Source: Synergistaceae bacterium (GTDB taxonomy: Bacteria; Synergistota; Synergistia; Synergistales; Synergistaceae). From it: DNA of 34,046 nt. A program made the translations under genes and the position numbers. Below are positions 14,951 to 24,212 of this stretch, one piece after another; within the stretch, counting starts at the first letter, position 1; each line of letters opens with the position of its first letter. A model generated the notes under the pieces. It saw only the letters and a program-made list of their open reading frames with translations, was not told where the DNA came from and ran no database searches. The DNA lies in NCBI GenBank assembly GCA_030533085.1, contig JAUNJZ010000029.1, positions 1-34,046 of the forward strand. The letters are read 5' to 3'.

Positions 14951-14979
14951 ATTGTAACCTAATTTATGATAAAGTAAAA
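14951..14979 (-). promoter_or_regulatory. Promoter of the NeuD-like gene
   Basis: The minus strand reads TTTTAC, 17 bases, TACAAT (complement of 14951-14956). The -35 is weak. Confidence 0.4.
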
Positions 14980-15077
14980 TAAAAAATCGGGTAAAGATAC
15001 TCTGTCATGATATAATGACTCTATTATACCGGACTCGCGCCTCCACTAATTTTTGCGGGTCCATCGGAGGGATTTTT

Positions 15078-17219
15078 TTGCGTCGGTTGATTGTAAAGCT
15101 TATTTTGCGTCTTTTTTTCCGCGTTGAGGTCAAGGGTTGGGAGAACTGGGAGAATGCGGGCAAGGGCGTGCTGATAGCTCCGAATTACGTATCGTTCATA
15201 GACCCGCTCATTCTTGCCGCCTTTCTGCCGGAGAAGGTTCCCTTCGCTATCGAGCGGCGGCTGACGAAAAAGCGTTTCGCCAGATTCTTTCTCCCCATCG
15301 CGGACACTCATATTCTCGACGCGGACGCGCCGCTCTCCCTGAAATACTTCCTTAACCTGCTGAAAAACGGCGGGCGCTGCGTCATCTTCCCCGAGTTGCA
15401 GCCTACGACTATAGGCAACCCGATGAAGGTCTCTCAGGGGGTGGCGATGATAGCGGATCATACGAAGGCGAAGATTCTTCCCATACATATAGAGGGAACT
15501 CAGCGCACCCCCTTTTCGCGCATCCAGCACAAGCGCGGAGTGCGTTTCTTCTCAAAGGTTACTATAACGGTATTCCCCGTCAAGGAGCTGAAAGTGCCGG
15601 AGGGGCTTTCCGGCTCGAAGCGCAACGCGGCCGCCGGGCGCGCGCTTGAACGCATAATGGACGAAGCCTCGCTTTACGCGCGCCGCAAGGAGAAGCCCTT
15701 CTGGGACACGCTGCTCGACGCGCGCAGCGAATTTGGCGGCAACGTGCGCCTTTTCAGCGACGCGGGGGCGAAGCCGGTAACTTACAACGGCTTTATTACG
15801 CGCGTGCTGCTTATCGAAGAGGCGCTGCGCGCGCAGAATCTTGAGGGAGAAAATATCGGAGTGCTGCTTCCCACCTCGCTGGGCGGCGTCGTTACAATAT
15901 ACGCGCTCCAGAAGATGGGCAAAATTCCCGCGATGCTGAACTTCTCCCTCGGCCCGCGCTCTCTGGTGAACTGCTGCCGCACCGCCTGCATAAAGACGGT
16001 CATATCCGCGCACAAGTTTATAGAACTCGGCAAGCTGGAAGCGCTCTCAAACGCCATAGAGGAGGCCGGAATCCGCATATTCTGGCTTGAGGATGCGGCC
16101 CCGCTGATAACGACGGGGAAAAAGCTCTCCGCCGCGCTGCGCGCCCCATTCCTGCGCTCCAACCCCGTTGACCGGGCGGCGGTGGAAAAGCCGGCCGTCA
16201 TACTCTTCACGTCAGGCTCGGAGGGCGCGCCCAAAGGCGTCGTGCTGAGCTACAAGAACCTCAACACGAACCACGCGCAGATGTTCACGCGCGTCGATTT
16301 CTACCGCTCTGACCGCGTGCTCAACGCGATGCCGATATTCCATTCCTTCGGCCTCTGCGGCGTATTCATGCCGGTGGCGCTGGGATTTTTCGTCTACCTC
16401 TACCCGTCGCCGCTGCACTATAAGACGATATCCTCGATATGCTACGATGAGCGCATTACTTTGCTCTTCGCGACAGACACCTTCCTCGCCGGATACGCCA
16501 AAGCGGCGAACGACAATTACGACTTCGCGACAATGCGCCTGCTGGTGCAGGGGGGCGAAAAGCTGAAAGCCTCCACGCAGCACACCTGGTTTGAACGCTT
16601 CAATACGCGCATAACGGAGGGCTACGGCGTTACGGAGGCCTCCCCCGTCGTCTCGAACAACTACTACGCGCACCATAAGAGCGGCACAGTCGGGACGCTG
16701 GTGGAGGGTATGGAATACCGGCTGGAAGAGGTGGAGGGCGTTCACAACGGCGGACGGCTCTGGCTGAAAGGCGACAACATCATGCTCGGCTACCTGCGCG
16801 CCACGAACCCGGGAGTGCTGGAACCGCCAAAAGACGGCTGGTATGACACCGGAGACATCGTGAATATAGACGACGAAGGCTACGTGACGATCCTCGGACG
16901 CGCGAAGCGCTTCGCGAAGATAGGCGGCGAAATGATATCGCTGGCCGCCGTCGAAGAGGCCATCTATGAGATATGGCCTGATGATCAGCACGCGGTAACC
17001 ATGATGCACGGCGTGAACCGCGAGACGCTGACCGCCGTCACGACGCGCGCGGATATGAAGCGCGACGAGCTTCGCCAGAAGCTGACCGCCATAGGCATGG
17101 CGGAGATAGCGATACCGAAAAAAATCATCTGCATGGAGAGCCTGCCGCTGCTCGGCAACGGCAAGACAAGCTATGTGGAGCTTGACGAAATGCTGAAAAA
17201 CATGAGCGCCGAGGAATAA
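15078..17219 (+). CDS. aas: Aas-like fused acyltransferase / acyl-ACP synthetase, acyltransferase motif altered
   Basis: A 713-residue two-domain membrane-associated protein. Residues about 1-190 are a PlsC-type acyltransferase; about 190-713 are an AMP-forming acyl-ACP/CoA synthetase. The synthetase half is intact: LFTSGSEGAPKGVV, EGYGVTEASPVVS, GWYDTGDIV, GRAKRFAKIGGEM and the C-terminal GNGK. In E. coli, Aas re-acylates 2-acyl-GPE. Here the NHxxxxD motif is NYVSFID (Tyr37 for His) and FPEG is FPEL (105-107), so acyltransferase activity may be lost while acyl activation remains. The start is TTG at 15078, six bases behind GGAGGG. An upstream in-frame ATG at 15015 lies in a TATAAT sequence. 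Confidence 0.87.
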   Translation: MRRLIVKLILRLFFRVEVKGWENWENAGKGVLIAPNYVSFIDPLILAAFLPEKVPFAIERRLTKKRFARFFLPIADTHILDADAPLSLKYFLNLLKNGGRCVIFPELQPTTIGNPMKVSQGVAMIADHTKAKILPIHIEGTQRTPFSRIQHKRGVRFFSKVTITVFPVKELKVPEGLSGSKRNAAAGRALERIMDEASLYARRKEKPFWDTLLDARSEFGGNVRLFSDAGAKPVTYNGFITRVLLIEEALRAQNLEGENIGVLLPTSLGGVVTIYALQKMGKIPAMLNFSLGPRSLVNCCRTACIKTVISAHKFIELGKLEALSNAIEEAGIRIFWLEDAAPLITTGKKLSAALRAPFLRSNPVDRAAVEKPAVILFTSGSEGAPKGVVLSYKNLNTNHAQMFTRVDFYRSDRVLNAMPIFHSFGLCGVFMPVALGFFVYLYPSPLHYKTISSICYDERITLLFATDTFLAGYAKAANDNYDFATMRLLVQGGEKLKASTQHTWFERFNTRITEGYGVTEASPVVSNNYYAHHKSGTVGTLVEGMEYRLEEVEGVHNGGRLWLKGDNIMLGYLRATNPGVLEPPKDGWYDTGDIVNIDDEGYVTILGRAKRFAKIGGEMISLAAVEEAIYEIWPDDQHAVTMMHGVNRETLTAVTTRADMKRDELRQKLTAIGMAEIAIPKKIICMESLPLLGNGKTSYVELDEMLKNMSAEE

Positions 17220-17245
17220 GGGGCTCCTTTCCCACGCGAGTCAAC

Positions 17246-17285
17246 AGGCGGACCGGCAGTCTAATCCGGCCCGCCTTATTTTTTC
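17246..17285 (+). terminator. Terminator of the aas-like gene
   Basis: AGGCGG-A-CCGG (17246-17256) pairs with CCGG-C-CCGCCT (17266-17276) with one mismatch, followed by TTATTTTTT. Confidence 0.85.
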
Positions 17286-17327
17286 CCCATTCGTTTTTTC
17301 TGAATTTTATTAATTATACTTTCACTA

Positions 17328-17357
17328 TTGACATACCTGCCCGTAGGTATATATAAT
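17328..17357 (+). promoter_or_regulatory. Promoter and TetR-type operator of the efflux operon
   Basis: TTGACA (17328-17333), an 18-base spacer and TATAAT (17352-17357). Inside the spacer is an inverted repeat, ATACCT (17333-17338), N6, AGGTAT (17345-17350). A repressor there would block polymerase. The adjacent TetR gene is the obvious ligand, giving autoregulation of the whole operon. Confidence 0.75.
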
Positions 17358-17410
17358 TCTTTCCGCTTATGGCTGCTATGGCTACTATATATATTGCAGG
17401 GGGTGAGTTT

Positions 17411-18031
17411 ATGAGAAGAACAAAGGCGGACGCGATGAAGACCAGGGCGAAGATTATGGAATCGGCGCTCGACGTTTTCAGCGAGAAGGGCTTTTCCGGC
17501 GCGTCACTGACGGAGATATCTTCCAGAGTGGGGGTGACGAAGGGGGCTCTTTACTGGCATTTCCGCAACAAGGACGACCTGCTTCTTCAGCTTGTGGAGG
17601 AGCTTTGCAGGCGCGGAGAAGAAGATGTAAAGAACGCTTTCAGATCCGATAATCCGGCGGAGATGATGCGGAGCTACTACAAAGAAGCTTTCGAGCATGT
17701 GGCGGCGGACAGCCGTCATAAAAAAATCTATAAAATCATTCAGAAGCAGGACGAGCTGCCCGAAGAAATTCAGAAAAGCATACGTCAGACCATGAAGAAT
17801 TACATAGAGAGCGAAAAGGCTATGGTTGAAGAGGCCTTCCGCAAAGGTCAGGAAAGAGGTTCCATTCGGAAGGATATTTCGCCGGCGGCGGCGGCGGAGG
17901 TAGTCAGCTCGACCTTTCACGGCCTCGGCGTGCTGCATATGTCCGGGATACTGTCGAAGGAATTTCCGCAATATATCAATATACTCTTTGACGCTTTCGA
18001 TAAAGAATTCAGAGCGGGCTTAAAGCGATAG
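17411..18031 (+). CDS. TetR/AcrR-family transcriptional repressor
   Basis: A 206-residue regulator. The N-terminal helix-turn-helix (SLTEISSRVGVTKGALYWHF, about 34-53) is typical of AcrR/TtgR-type pump repressors. The helical C-terminal half is the presumed drug-binding, dimerising domain. The ATG behind GGGGGTGAG is preferred to an in-frame ATG 42 bases upstream that has no ribosome site. It is the first gene of an operon with three efflux genes (63 bases to the adaptor) and lies behind a promoter with a palindrome, so it probably represses itself and the pump until a toxic ligand binds. Confidence 0.9.
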   Translation: MRRTKADAMKTRAKIMESALDVFSEKGFSGASLTEISSRVGVTKGALYWHFRNKDDLLLQLVEELCRRGEEDVKNAFRSDNPAEMMRSYYKEAFEHVAADSRHKKIYKIIQKQDELPEEIQKSIRQTMKNYIESEKAMVEEAFRKGQERGSIRKDISPAAAAEVVSSTFHGLGVLHMSGILSKEFPQYINILFDAFDKEFRAGLKR

Positions 18032-18094
18032 CGCCTTTCTCGCGGAAGGATTCCGGAGAAAAGTGAAGAAAAAAAGAAAAGGTGTGTACAGACG

Positions 18095-19366
18095 ATGCAG
18101 AATAAGGAAGAAAAGAGGAATATAGAATTGAAGAGCAGAAATAAAAGCGGCTGGGGCAAAATAGCTCTCGCAGTCGTGATAGTCGCCGCGGCGGCTTTCG
18201 GCTATAGGGCATGGAGCGGCGGCGAGGCGCGGCAGCAGCAACAGCAGGCGGCGCAGGGGACGGAGCCGCTCGTCGTCGTGAAGCAGGTCGAAAAGGCCGA
18301 CGCGTCGTCGCAGCCGTCGGAGTACGTAGGGCGCGTCGAGGCGATACAGACTGTTCAGGTGAGGCCGCAGATCTCCGGCGAGATAACGAAAGTCGCCTTC
18401 AAAGAGGGAGCCGTCGTCAAGGCCGGACAGCTGCTTTTTCAGATAGACCCTTTGCAGTACGAGGCGGCCGTCGCGCTGCGCAAGGCGGAGCTGGAGCAGG
18501 CTCAGGCGGCGCTTGACACGGCGGAGAAGTATTACGCGCGCGTCACCTCAGCCAACGAGCAGGCGGTATCCGCCGCCGACCGCGACGCGGCCGAGAGCAG
18601 CGTCCTACAGGGGAAGGCCGCCGTATCGCAGGCTAAGGCAAATCTCCGTCTCGCGCAGATAAATCTCGGCTACTGCCGCGTAACAGCCCCGATAACGGGC
18701 AAAATAGGGCTTGCGAATCTGACGAAGGGCAACTACGTAACGCCGTCAAGCGGCCCGCTCGCGACCATAGTGCAGATGAATCCAGTCCGCGTATCCTATT
18801 CTCTGCCGGACAGAGACTATCTCGACCAGCTCGAATTTTTCAAAAAAGAGGGCGCGGTATATAAGACGCGGCTGGTACTGAGCAACGGCACGGAGCTTAA
18901 CGTTACGGGAGAGCGCGATTTTGAGGACAATACCGTAGATCAGGCCACCGGAACGGTGATGGTGCGCCTGCGCTACGCCAACAACAGCGGAATGCTCATA
19001 CCGGGCGAGATGGTGCGCGTTTACACACAGCCTGTTAAGAGCCGTATCGTGAACGTAATACCGCAGGAGGCCGTTATGGCCGACGCAAACGGAGACTTCG
19101 TCTACATCCTGCAAGCCGACGACACGGTGAAGGACGTACGCGTGAAGCTGGGGATCGAGCTTGGTTCTCTGCGCGAGGTGACAGAGGGGGTCAAAGCGGG
19201 AGAAAATATCGTCGTCGCGGGATTGCAGAATATCCGCCCCGGAATGAAGGTCAGGGTCGATCGCTCCGCGGAGGCAAACGCCCCCGATTCGGACGCCGCC
19301 CTTGAGGAGGCTTCAGACGCGAAGCTGCTGCCGGACGAGGCCGCTAAGGAAAAAGAGGCGAAATAA
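18095..19366 (+). CDS. RND efflux periplasmic adaptor (AcrA/MexA family)
   Basis: A 423-residue membrane-fusion protein. The N-terminus is a basic stretch and a single hydrophobic anchor (about 23-40); no lipobox Cys was seen, unlike AcrA. A Gln-rich linker leads to the lipoyl and barrel domains: YVGRVEAIQTVQVRPQISG, FKEGAVVKAGQLLFQIDP, and an alpha-hairpin at about 125-190. CRVTAPITGKIG closes the lipoyl half. LIPGEMVRVY and GLQNIRPGMKVRV belong to the membrane-proximal part. It links the inner pump to the outer channel. The pump gene starts three bases after its stop. Confidence 0.93.
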   Translation: MQNKEEKRNIELKSRNKSGWGKIALAVVIVAAAAFGYRAWSGGEARQQQQQAAQGTEPLVVVKQVEKADASSQPSEYVGRVEAIQTVQVRPQISGEITKVAFKEGAVVKAGQLLFQIDPLQYEAAVALRKAELEQAQAALDTAEKYYARVTSANEQAVSAADRDAAESSVLQGKAAVSQAKANLRLAQINLGYCRVTAPITGKIGLANLTKGNYVTPSSGPLATIVQMNPVRVSYSLPDRDYLDQLEFFKKEGAVYKTRLVLSNGTELNVTGERDFEDNTVDQATGTVMVRLRYANNSGMLIPGEMVRVYTQPVKSRIVNVIPQEAVMADANGDFVYILQADDTVKDVRVKLGIELGSLREVTEGVKAGENIVVAGLQNIRPGMKVRVDRSAEANAPDSDAALEEASDAKLLPDEAAKEKEAK

Positions 19367-19369
19367 ACC

Positions 19370-22300
19370 ATGTTCGCTAAATTCTTTATCGACCGTCCGC
19401 GTTTCGCAGTCGTTATCAGCGTTCTGATGGCGCTTGCCGGAATAATCGCGGCCTTCTCGCTGCCGGTGGAGCAGTATCCGAACGTCACTCCGCCTCAGAT
19501 ACGTGTCTCCACGACCTACCGCGGCTCTGACGCGGAGACTGTCGCGAACACCGTCGGAGCGCCCCTTGAAGAGATGGTAAACGGCGTCGACGGAATGATC
19601 TATATGAACTCCACCTCCAGCAACAACGGAGACTATGAGCTTTACGTCACCTTTGAGACGGGGACAGACCCTGACATGGCTCTCGTCCGCGTGCAGAACC
19701 GCGTATCACAGGTAACGCCGCAGCTCCCGTCGGAGGTCACGAACGAGGGTATCACGGTAGAATCCTCCTACTCCGACATACTGGCCTTCGTAGCGCTCAT
19801 CTCACCGAACAACAGCTACGACGAAAAGGCCCTGCTGAACTACGCGCACAGCAACATAAAGAACCAGCTGAAGCGCGTCACCGGTATGGGAAATGTCGAA
19901 GTATACGGCGCGAAGTACGCTATTCGTATCTGGCTCGACCCGCAGCGGATAACATCGCTGGGGCTTTCGATCTCCGACGTGGCGAACGCCATTTCAAGCC
20001 AGAACAGGCAGGCCTCTATAGGCTCTATAGGAGCCTCGCCGGCAGACACGGAAAGCCCAATAGTCTATTCCCTCCAGACGAAGGGGCGTCTCTCCACAGT
20101 AAAGGACTTTGAGGAGATCATCGTCCGCACGAACGCGCAGGGCGGCCTCGTCAAGCTGAAAGATGTGGCCAGAATAGAGCTTGGCTCCGAGACCTACTCC
20201 TACGGCGCGACGGCCAACGGCGCGCCGGCCGCGATGATAGCTCTCTCGCAGTCCGCCGGCTCCAACGCGCTGAGCGTCATGGCCGGCGCGAAAAGAGAAA
20301 TGGAAAGGCTCTCGGCGGCGATGCCGGCGGATATGGAGCTGGTGACGATTCACGACTCGACGCTTTACGTCAAGGCGACGATCCGCGAGATACTCTTTAC
20401 GCTGATGCTCACATTCTGCCTTGTCGTTCTGGTCTGCTATCTCTTTCTTCAGGACTGGCGCGTCACGCTCGTTCCCGTCGCGGCCATACCCATCTCGCTC
20501 TGCGCCACCTTCGCGGGGCTGGCGGCTATCGGATATACGATAAACATACTGTCGCTATTCGGCCTGGTGCTGGTCATAGGCACGGTCGTCGATAACGCCA
20601 TCGTCGTCGTCGAACGCGTCATATTCCTTATGGACAGAGACGGCAGCAGCGCGGAAGAGGCGACGGTTCAGGCGATGAAGGACGTCTCCGGCCCTATGGC
20701 GGCCACGACGCTGGTCTTCCTCGCGATTTTCGTTCCGGTCGCCTTCATGGGCGGTATCACAGGACAGATCTACAAGCAGTTCGCGGTAACTATTTCCTTC
20801 TCGGTCGTCTTCTCGCTCGTCGTAGCCCTCACGCTCTCGCCGGCAATGTGCGCCCACCTGCTGAAAAGAGTCACCCCTAAGACGCGCGGCCCGCTCAAAT
20901 GGTTCAACACGATGCTGGCAAAGTCTACCAGAGGCTATGTCGCCGGAGCAGTCTGGCTCGCTCACCGCGTTGTGGTAACGCTGATTCTGCTGGCGGCGGT
21001 CGTCGGCGTCTGCTGGACTCTCACGAAAACCATGCCGACGGCCTTCGTACCGGACGAGGATCAGGGCGTAGTCTTCGTCGCGGGGCAGATGCCGGAAGGC
21101 TCCCCCAAAGGGCGCACTGACAGTCTCGCCGCGGAGATGACGCAAAAGATAAGAGATATTCCGGGCGTTCAAAACGTCGTTTCAATCACAGGAATGAACA
21201 TGATGGGCGGAAACGGAGAAAACACACTCACAGTCCTCGTCCCGCTGCGGCAATGGAATCAGCGCAAGAGCGGCGAGCTGTCGCTAGCCTCCGTAACGTC
21301 GCGGATAAGCGCCGTTACGAGGGAGTTCCCGCAGGCCAATCTGAACGTCTTCACCCCTCCCGCGATAATGGGGCTTGGCATGGCCTCCGGCCTTGACCTG
21401 AGACTCCAATCCAGAGAGGAAAATGACCCGGAGAGGCTGGCGGAGGTAATGCGCGGCTTCATCATGGCGCTGAATCAGGCGCCTGAGTTCGCCTACGCCT
21501 TCAGTACCTACACGGCTGATACGCCGCATCTCTTCCTCGATATCGACCGCCAGAAGGCCGAGCTGATGAATGTGCCTGTGAGCACGATATTCTCCACACT
21601 GCAAACCTATTTCGGCTCCGCCTACGTAAACGACATCAACATCGGAACGCAGGTAAACCGCGTCATGCTCCAGTCTCAGTGGGCATACAGAAACAAGATA
21701 GAGGATATCGGCTCCATATACGTCAGAGGCTCGAACGGGGAGCAGGTTCCCCTCCAGTCGCTGGTTACGGTAAACAAGGTTCTGTCGCCGCGCTCTATCT
21801 CCCGCTACAACCTCTTCCCAAGCGCCGCGATAACCGTCGCCATGAATCAGGGCTATTCCACCGGACAGGGCATCGCCCGCGTCGCGGAGCTGGCGAAGAC
21901 GAATCTTCCCGCCGGCTACAGCTACGACTGGTCCGGCATGACCTATCAGGAACAGGACTCGCGCGGCGGCATCATCCTCGTGCTGGTGATAGCGCTCATC
22001 TTCGCCTACCTCTTCCTCGTCGCGCAGTATGAAAGCTGGTCGGTGCCGGTGCCGGTCATCCTCTCGCTGCCGGTCGCCATGTTCGGCGCTCTGGCCGGAC
22101 TGCTGGTAATGGGGCTTTCCATCTCCGTTTACGCGCAGCTCGGTATACTGCTCCTCATCGGACTCGCGGCGAAGAACGCGATACTCATCGTAGAATTTGC
22201 CAAGGAACAGCGCGAAGAACACGGCCTGCCTCTGATACAGGCGGCGGCGACGGCGGCGAGCGAACGCTTCCGCGCCGTTCTGATGACCGCCTTCACCTGC

Positions 22301-22504
22301 GTCCTCGGCGTGCTGCCGATGCTCTTCGCCTCCGGCGCGGGAGCGGCCAGCCGTAAGGCTGTCGGAACGACGATGTTCTTCGGAATGAACGCCGCTACGA
22401 TCTTCGGTATATTCCTCATTCCGGCTCTCTACGTCGTATTCCAGGGGACGCGGGAAAGAGTCAAGGGACGGGTAAGCAACACCGTGAAAAAAGAAGAGGC
22501 ATAG
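19370..22504 (+). CDS. RND multidrug efflux pump, HAE1 family (AcrB-like)
   Basis: A 1044-residue inner-membrane proton/drug antiporter of normal family length, with 12 helices and two large periplasmic loops. It begins [17 protein letters not shown] and continues with [12 protein letters not shown], both standard. Proton-relay residues are Asp408 in TM4 ([12 protein letters not shown]) and the TM10 Lys in [17 protein letters not shown]. AcrB has Asp-Asp where this protein has Asp-Asn; to my knowledge many HAE1 pumps share the Asn form. It works with the adaptor upstream and the outer-membrane factor 10 bases downstream. The actual drugs cannot be predicted. Confidence 0.95.
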   Translation: MFAKFFIDRPRFAVVISVLMALAGIIAAFSLPVEQYPNVTPPQIRVSTTYRGSDAETVANTVGAPLEEMVNGVDGMIYMNSTSSNNGDYELYVTFETGTDPDMALVRVQNRVSQVTPQLPSEVTNEGITVESSYSDILAFVALISPNNSYDEKALLNYAHSNIKNQLKRVTGMGNVEVYGAKYAIRIWLDPQRITSLGLSISDVANAISSQNRQASIGSIGASPADTESPIVYSLQTKGRLSTVKDFEEIIVRTNAQGGLVKLKDVARIELGSETYSYGATANGAPAAMIALSQSAGSNALSVMAGAKREMERLSAAMPADMELVTIHDSTLYVKATIREILFTLMLTFCLVVLVCYLFLQDWRVTLVPVAAIPISLCATFAGLAAIGYTINILSLFGLVLVIGTVVDNAIVVVERVIFLMDRDGSSAEEATVQAMKDVSGPMAATTLVFLAIFVPVAFMGGITGQIYKQFAVTISFSVVFSLVVALTLSPAMCAHLLKRVTPKTRGPLKWFNTMLAKSTRGYVAGAVWLAHRVVVTLILLAAVVGVCWTLTKTMPTAFVPDEDQGVVFVAGQMPEGSPKGRTDSLAAEMTQKIRDIPGVQNVVSITGMNMMGGNGENTLTVLVPLRQWNQRKSGELSLASVTSRISAVTREFPQANLNVFTPPAIMGLGMASGLDLRLQSREENDPERLAEVMRGFIMALNQAPEFAYAFSTYTADTPHLFLDIDRQKAELMNVPVSTIFSTLQTYFGSAYVNDINIGTQVNRVMLQSQWAYRNKIEDIGSIYVRGSNGEQVPLQSLVTVNKVLSPRSISRYNLFPSAAITVAMNQGYSTGQGIARVAELAKTNLPAGYSYDWSGMTYQEQDSRGGIILVLVIALIFAYLFLVAQYESWSVPVPVILSLPVAMFGALAGLLVMGLSISVYAQLGILLLIGLAAKNAILIVEFAKEQREEHGLPLIQAAATAASERFRAVLMTAFTCVLGVLPMLFASGAGAASRKAVGTTMFFGMNAATIFGIFLIPALYVVFQGTRERVKGRVSNTVKKEEA

Positions 22505-22514
22505 GAGGCGCGAT

Positions 22515-24011
22515 ATGATGAAAAAGAAAATTATATGCGCGATATCCGCGCTGATAATACTGGCCGCCGCGGCGGCCTGCGCCGCCGCTGAAACGAAAGA
22601 GCCGGCCTCGCGCGACCTCATGCTCAAAAACGGGGAATGGATCGCTCTGGCGCAGATATACCCGATAAAGGATATCTCAAAAGAAGTATCCGACGAGCTG
22701 ACGCCGGAAAGGCTGGCCGCGTGGTGGGAGGTCTTCGGCGACCCGACGATGACGGAGCTTATCATGAAGGCGCTGGACAACAACCGCAGCCTCGAGGCCG
22801 CGCGCGCAAAAGTGACGGAGGCCCGCGCCTCGCTCGGCGTAAGCCGCGCAAGCCTGCTCCCGTGGCTTGACTCCACAAACTTCTGGAACAACAGCCGCAC
22901 GCCGATAGCGGCCGGAGGCAGCGGAAACAGCGGGAACCTTTACAAGCTGGGCATCGACGCCTCGTGGGAAATAGACATATTCGGCGGCAGACGCGCGAGC
23001 GTCAGGGCGCAGCGCGCGACTCTCGAAGCTCAGTACGCCGCCCTCTACTCCGCGTGGACAAGCCTCGCCTCCGAGGTGGCGATAAACTATATCTCGCTGC
23101 GCACCTTGCAGGAACGTCTGGCGATAGCGAACAACAACCTCGCGTTACAGCAGAACACCGTCGATATACAGCAGTCGCGCGTAGATGCCGGCCTTTCCGA
23201 CTCGCTGACGCTCAAACAGGCGCAATACACGATGGAGCAGACGCGCGCCCAGATCCCGGCGATAACCGCCTCGATAGAAAACAGCAAAAACGCGATAGCT
23301 ATACTCATCGGAGAGATCCCCGGCGCGCTGGAAGAGTCGCTGGACGACGTGAAGCCGATACCGCAGATATCGGGAGTCGAGCTGATAGGCATTCCGGCAA
23401 ACGCTCTGCGTCAGCGTCCTGACATCCGTCAGGCGGAACGGCTGCTCGTGGCGCAGCTCGCCCGTAAAAAATCGGCGCAGGCCGACCTGTGGCCCAAATT
23501 CTACCTCACCGGCTCCATAGGCACGGAAAGCGGAAACTGGGGCAGCCTCTTCAACGGCCCCGCGAAGCTCTACAGCTTCATGCCGCAGATAAGCTGGCCG
23601 ATATTCCACGCCGGAGCGATACGCAACAACATCAAAGTTCAGGGGGCTGTGGCCGAACAGCTGCTGGCCTCTTACGAACAGACCGTGCTCACGGCCGTAG
23701 GCGAGGTGCGCGACGCGCTGTCAGACAACGTGCATGAATACGACAGGCGCGAAGCGCTCAGAAACGGCATGGAGGCGGCGCAGGCCGCGCTCGACCTCGC
23801 GAATGAAAAGTACCTCCGCGGCCTGGTAGACTTCACGAACGTGATAAACGCCCAGCGTTCGCTGACCGCTCTCTCCGAGGAATACGTGATAAGCGGCGGC
23901 CAGATATCGACAAACGCCGTAAAGCTTTTCAAGGCTCTCGGCGGCGGCTGGCAGCCGATGGAAGAGGCCGAAAAGGCGCTGGCGGAAGCCGCGGCCAAGG
24001 CTGAAAAATAA
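22515..24011 (+). CDS. Outer-membrane efflux channel (NodT/OprM family, TolC-like)
   Basis: A 498-residue trimeric outer-membrane factor. The N-terminal signal region is about 20-26 residues with a Cys (LAAAAACAAA). That is not a canonical lipobox, so lipidation is uncertain. Two OEP repeats follow, with WWEVFGDPTMTELIMKALDN, SWEIDIFGGRRASVRAQRA, LRQRPDIRQAERLLVAQLA and the closing ANEKYLRGLVDFTNVINAQR. An additional Ala/Glu/Lys tail extends the C-terminus. ATG behind AGGAGG. It completes the tripartite pump, and the operon ends at the terminator that follows. Confidence 0.93.
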   Translation: MMKKKIICAISALIILAAAAACAAAETKEPASRDLMLKNGEWIALAQIYPIKDISKEVSDELTPERLAAWWEVFGDPTMTELIMKALDNNRSLEAARAKVTEARASLGVSRASLLPWLDSTNFWNNSRTPIAAGGSGNSGNLYKLGIDASWEIDIFGGRRASVRAQRATLEAQYAALYSAWTSLASEVAINYISLRTLQERLAIANNNLALQQNTVDIQQSRVDAGLSDSLTLKQAQYTMEQTRAQIPAITASIENSKNAIAILIGEIPGALEESLDDVKPIPQISGVELIGIPANALRQRPDIRQAERLLVAQLARKKSAQADLWPKFYLTGSIGTESGNWGSLFNGPAKLYSFMPQISWPIFHAGAIRNNIKVQGAVAEQLLASYEQTVLTAVGEVRDALSDNVHEYDRREALRNGMEAAQAALDLANEKYLRGLVDFTNVINAQRSLTALSEEYVISGGQISTNAVKLFKALGGGWQPMEEAEKALAEAAAKAEK

Positions 24012-24035
24012 GATTCCTGACAAATGATCGAAGGC
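23991..24035 (+). repeat. Diverged direct repeat, copy 1 (3' end of outer-membrane factor gene)
   Basis: Forty-five bases match 25309-25353 at 39 positions when aligned by eye without gaps. This copy covers the last codons and stop of the outer-membrane factor and runs into its terminator, which also resembles the hairpin after copy 2. Confidence 0.8.
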
Positions 24036-24068
24036 CGGGCCTCTCTGATAAAGAGAGGCCCGTTTTTT
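24036..24068 (+). terminator. Terminator of the efflux operon
   Basis: An 11-bp stem (24036-24046 with 24052-24062), loop GATAA, followed by TTTTTT. Confidence 0.92.
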
Positions 24069-24212
24069 ATGACATGAGGCAAAGGCGGCTTTGGCAGACA
24101 ACGGTAAATGCTGCCGCCCTGCGTTTTGTGCGGGCGATTGTTGTTTTTACGCAGGTTATTATGTTAGAATGCCGAAGTACTTCCTGATATTGAAGAGGGT
24201 GCGGAGAAGAAG

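Noticed and set aside
20410-20640. Asp-Asn in TM4 of the RND pump as a loss of proton coupling
   Set aside because: The Asp-Asn form is, to my knowledge, common among HAE1 pumps and the TM10 Lys is present, so no defect is inferred.
21284-22900. 538-codon minus-strand frame across the RND pump and outer-membrane factor
   Set aside because: Antisense to conserved genes; composition (Arg/Glu/His-rich) is that of a shadow frame and no ribosome site was seen.
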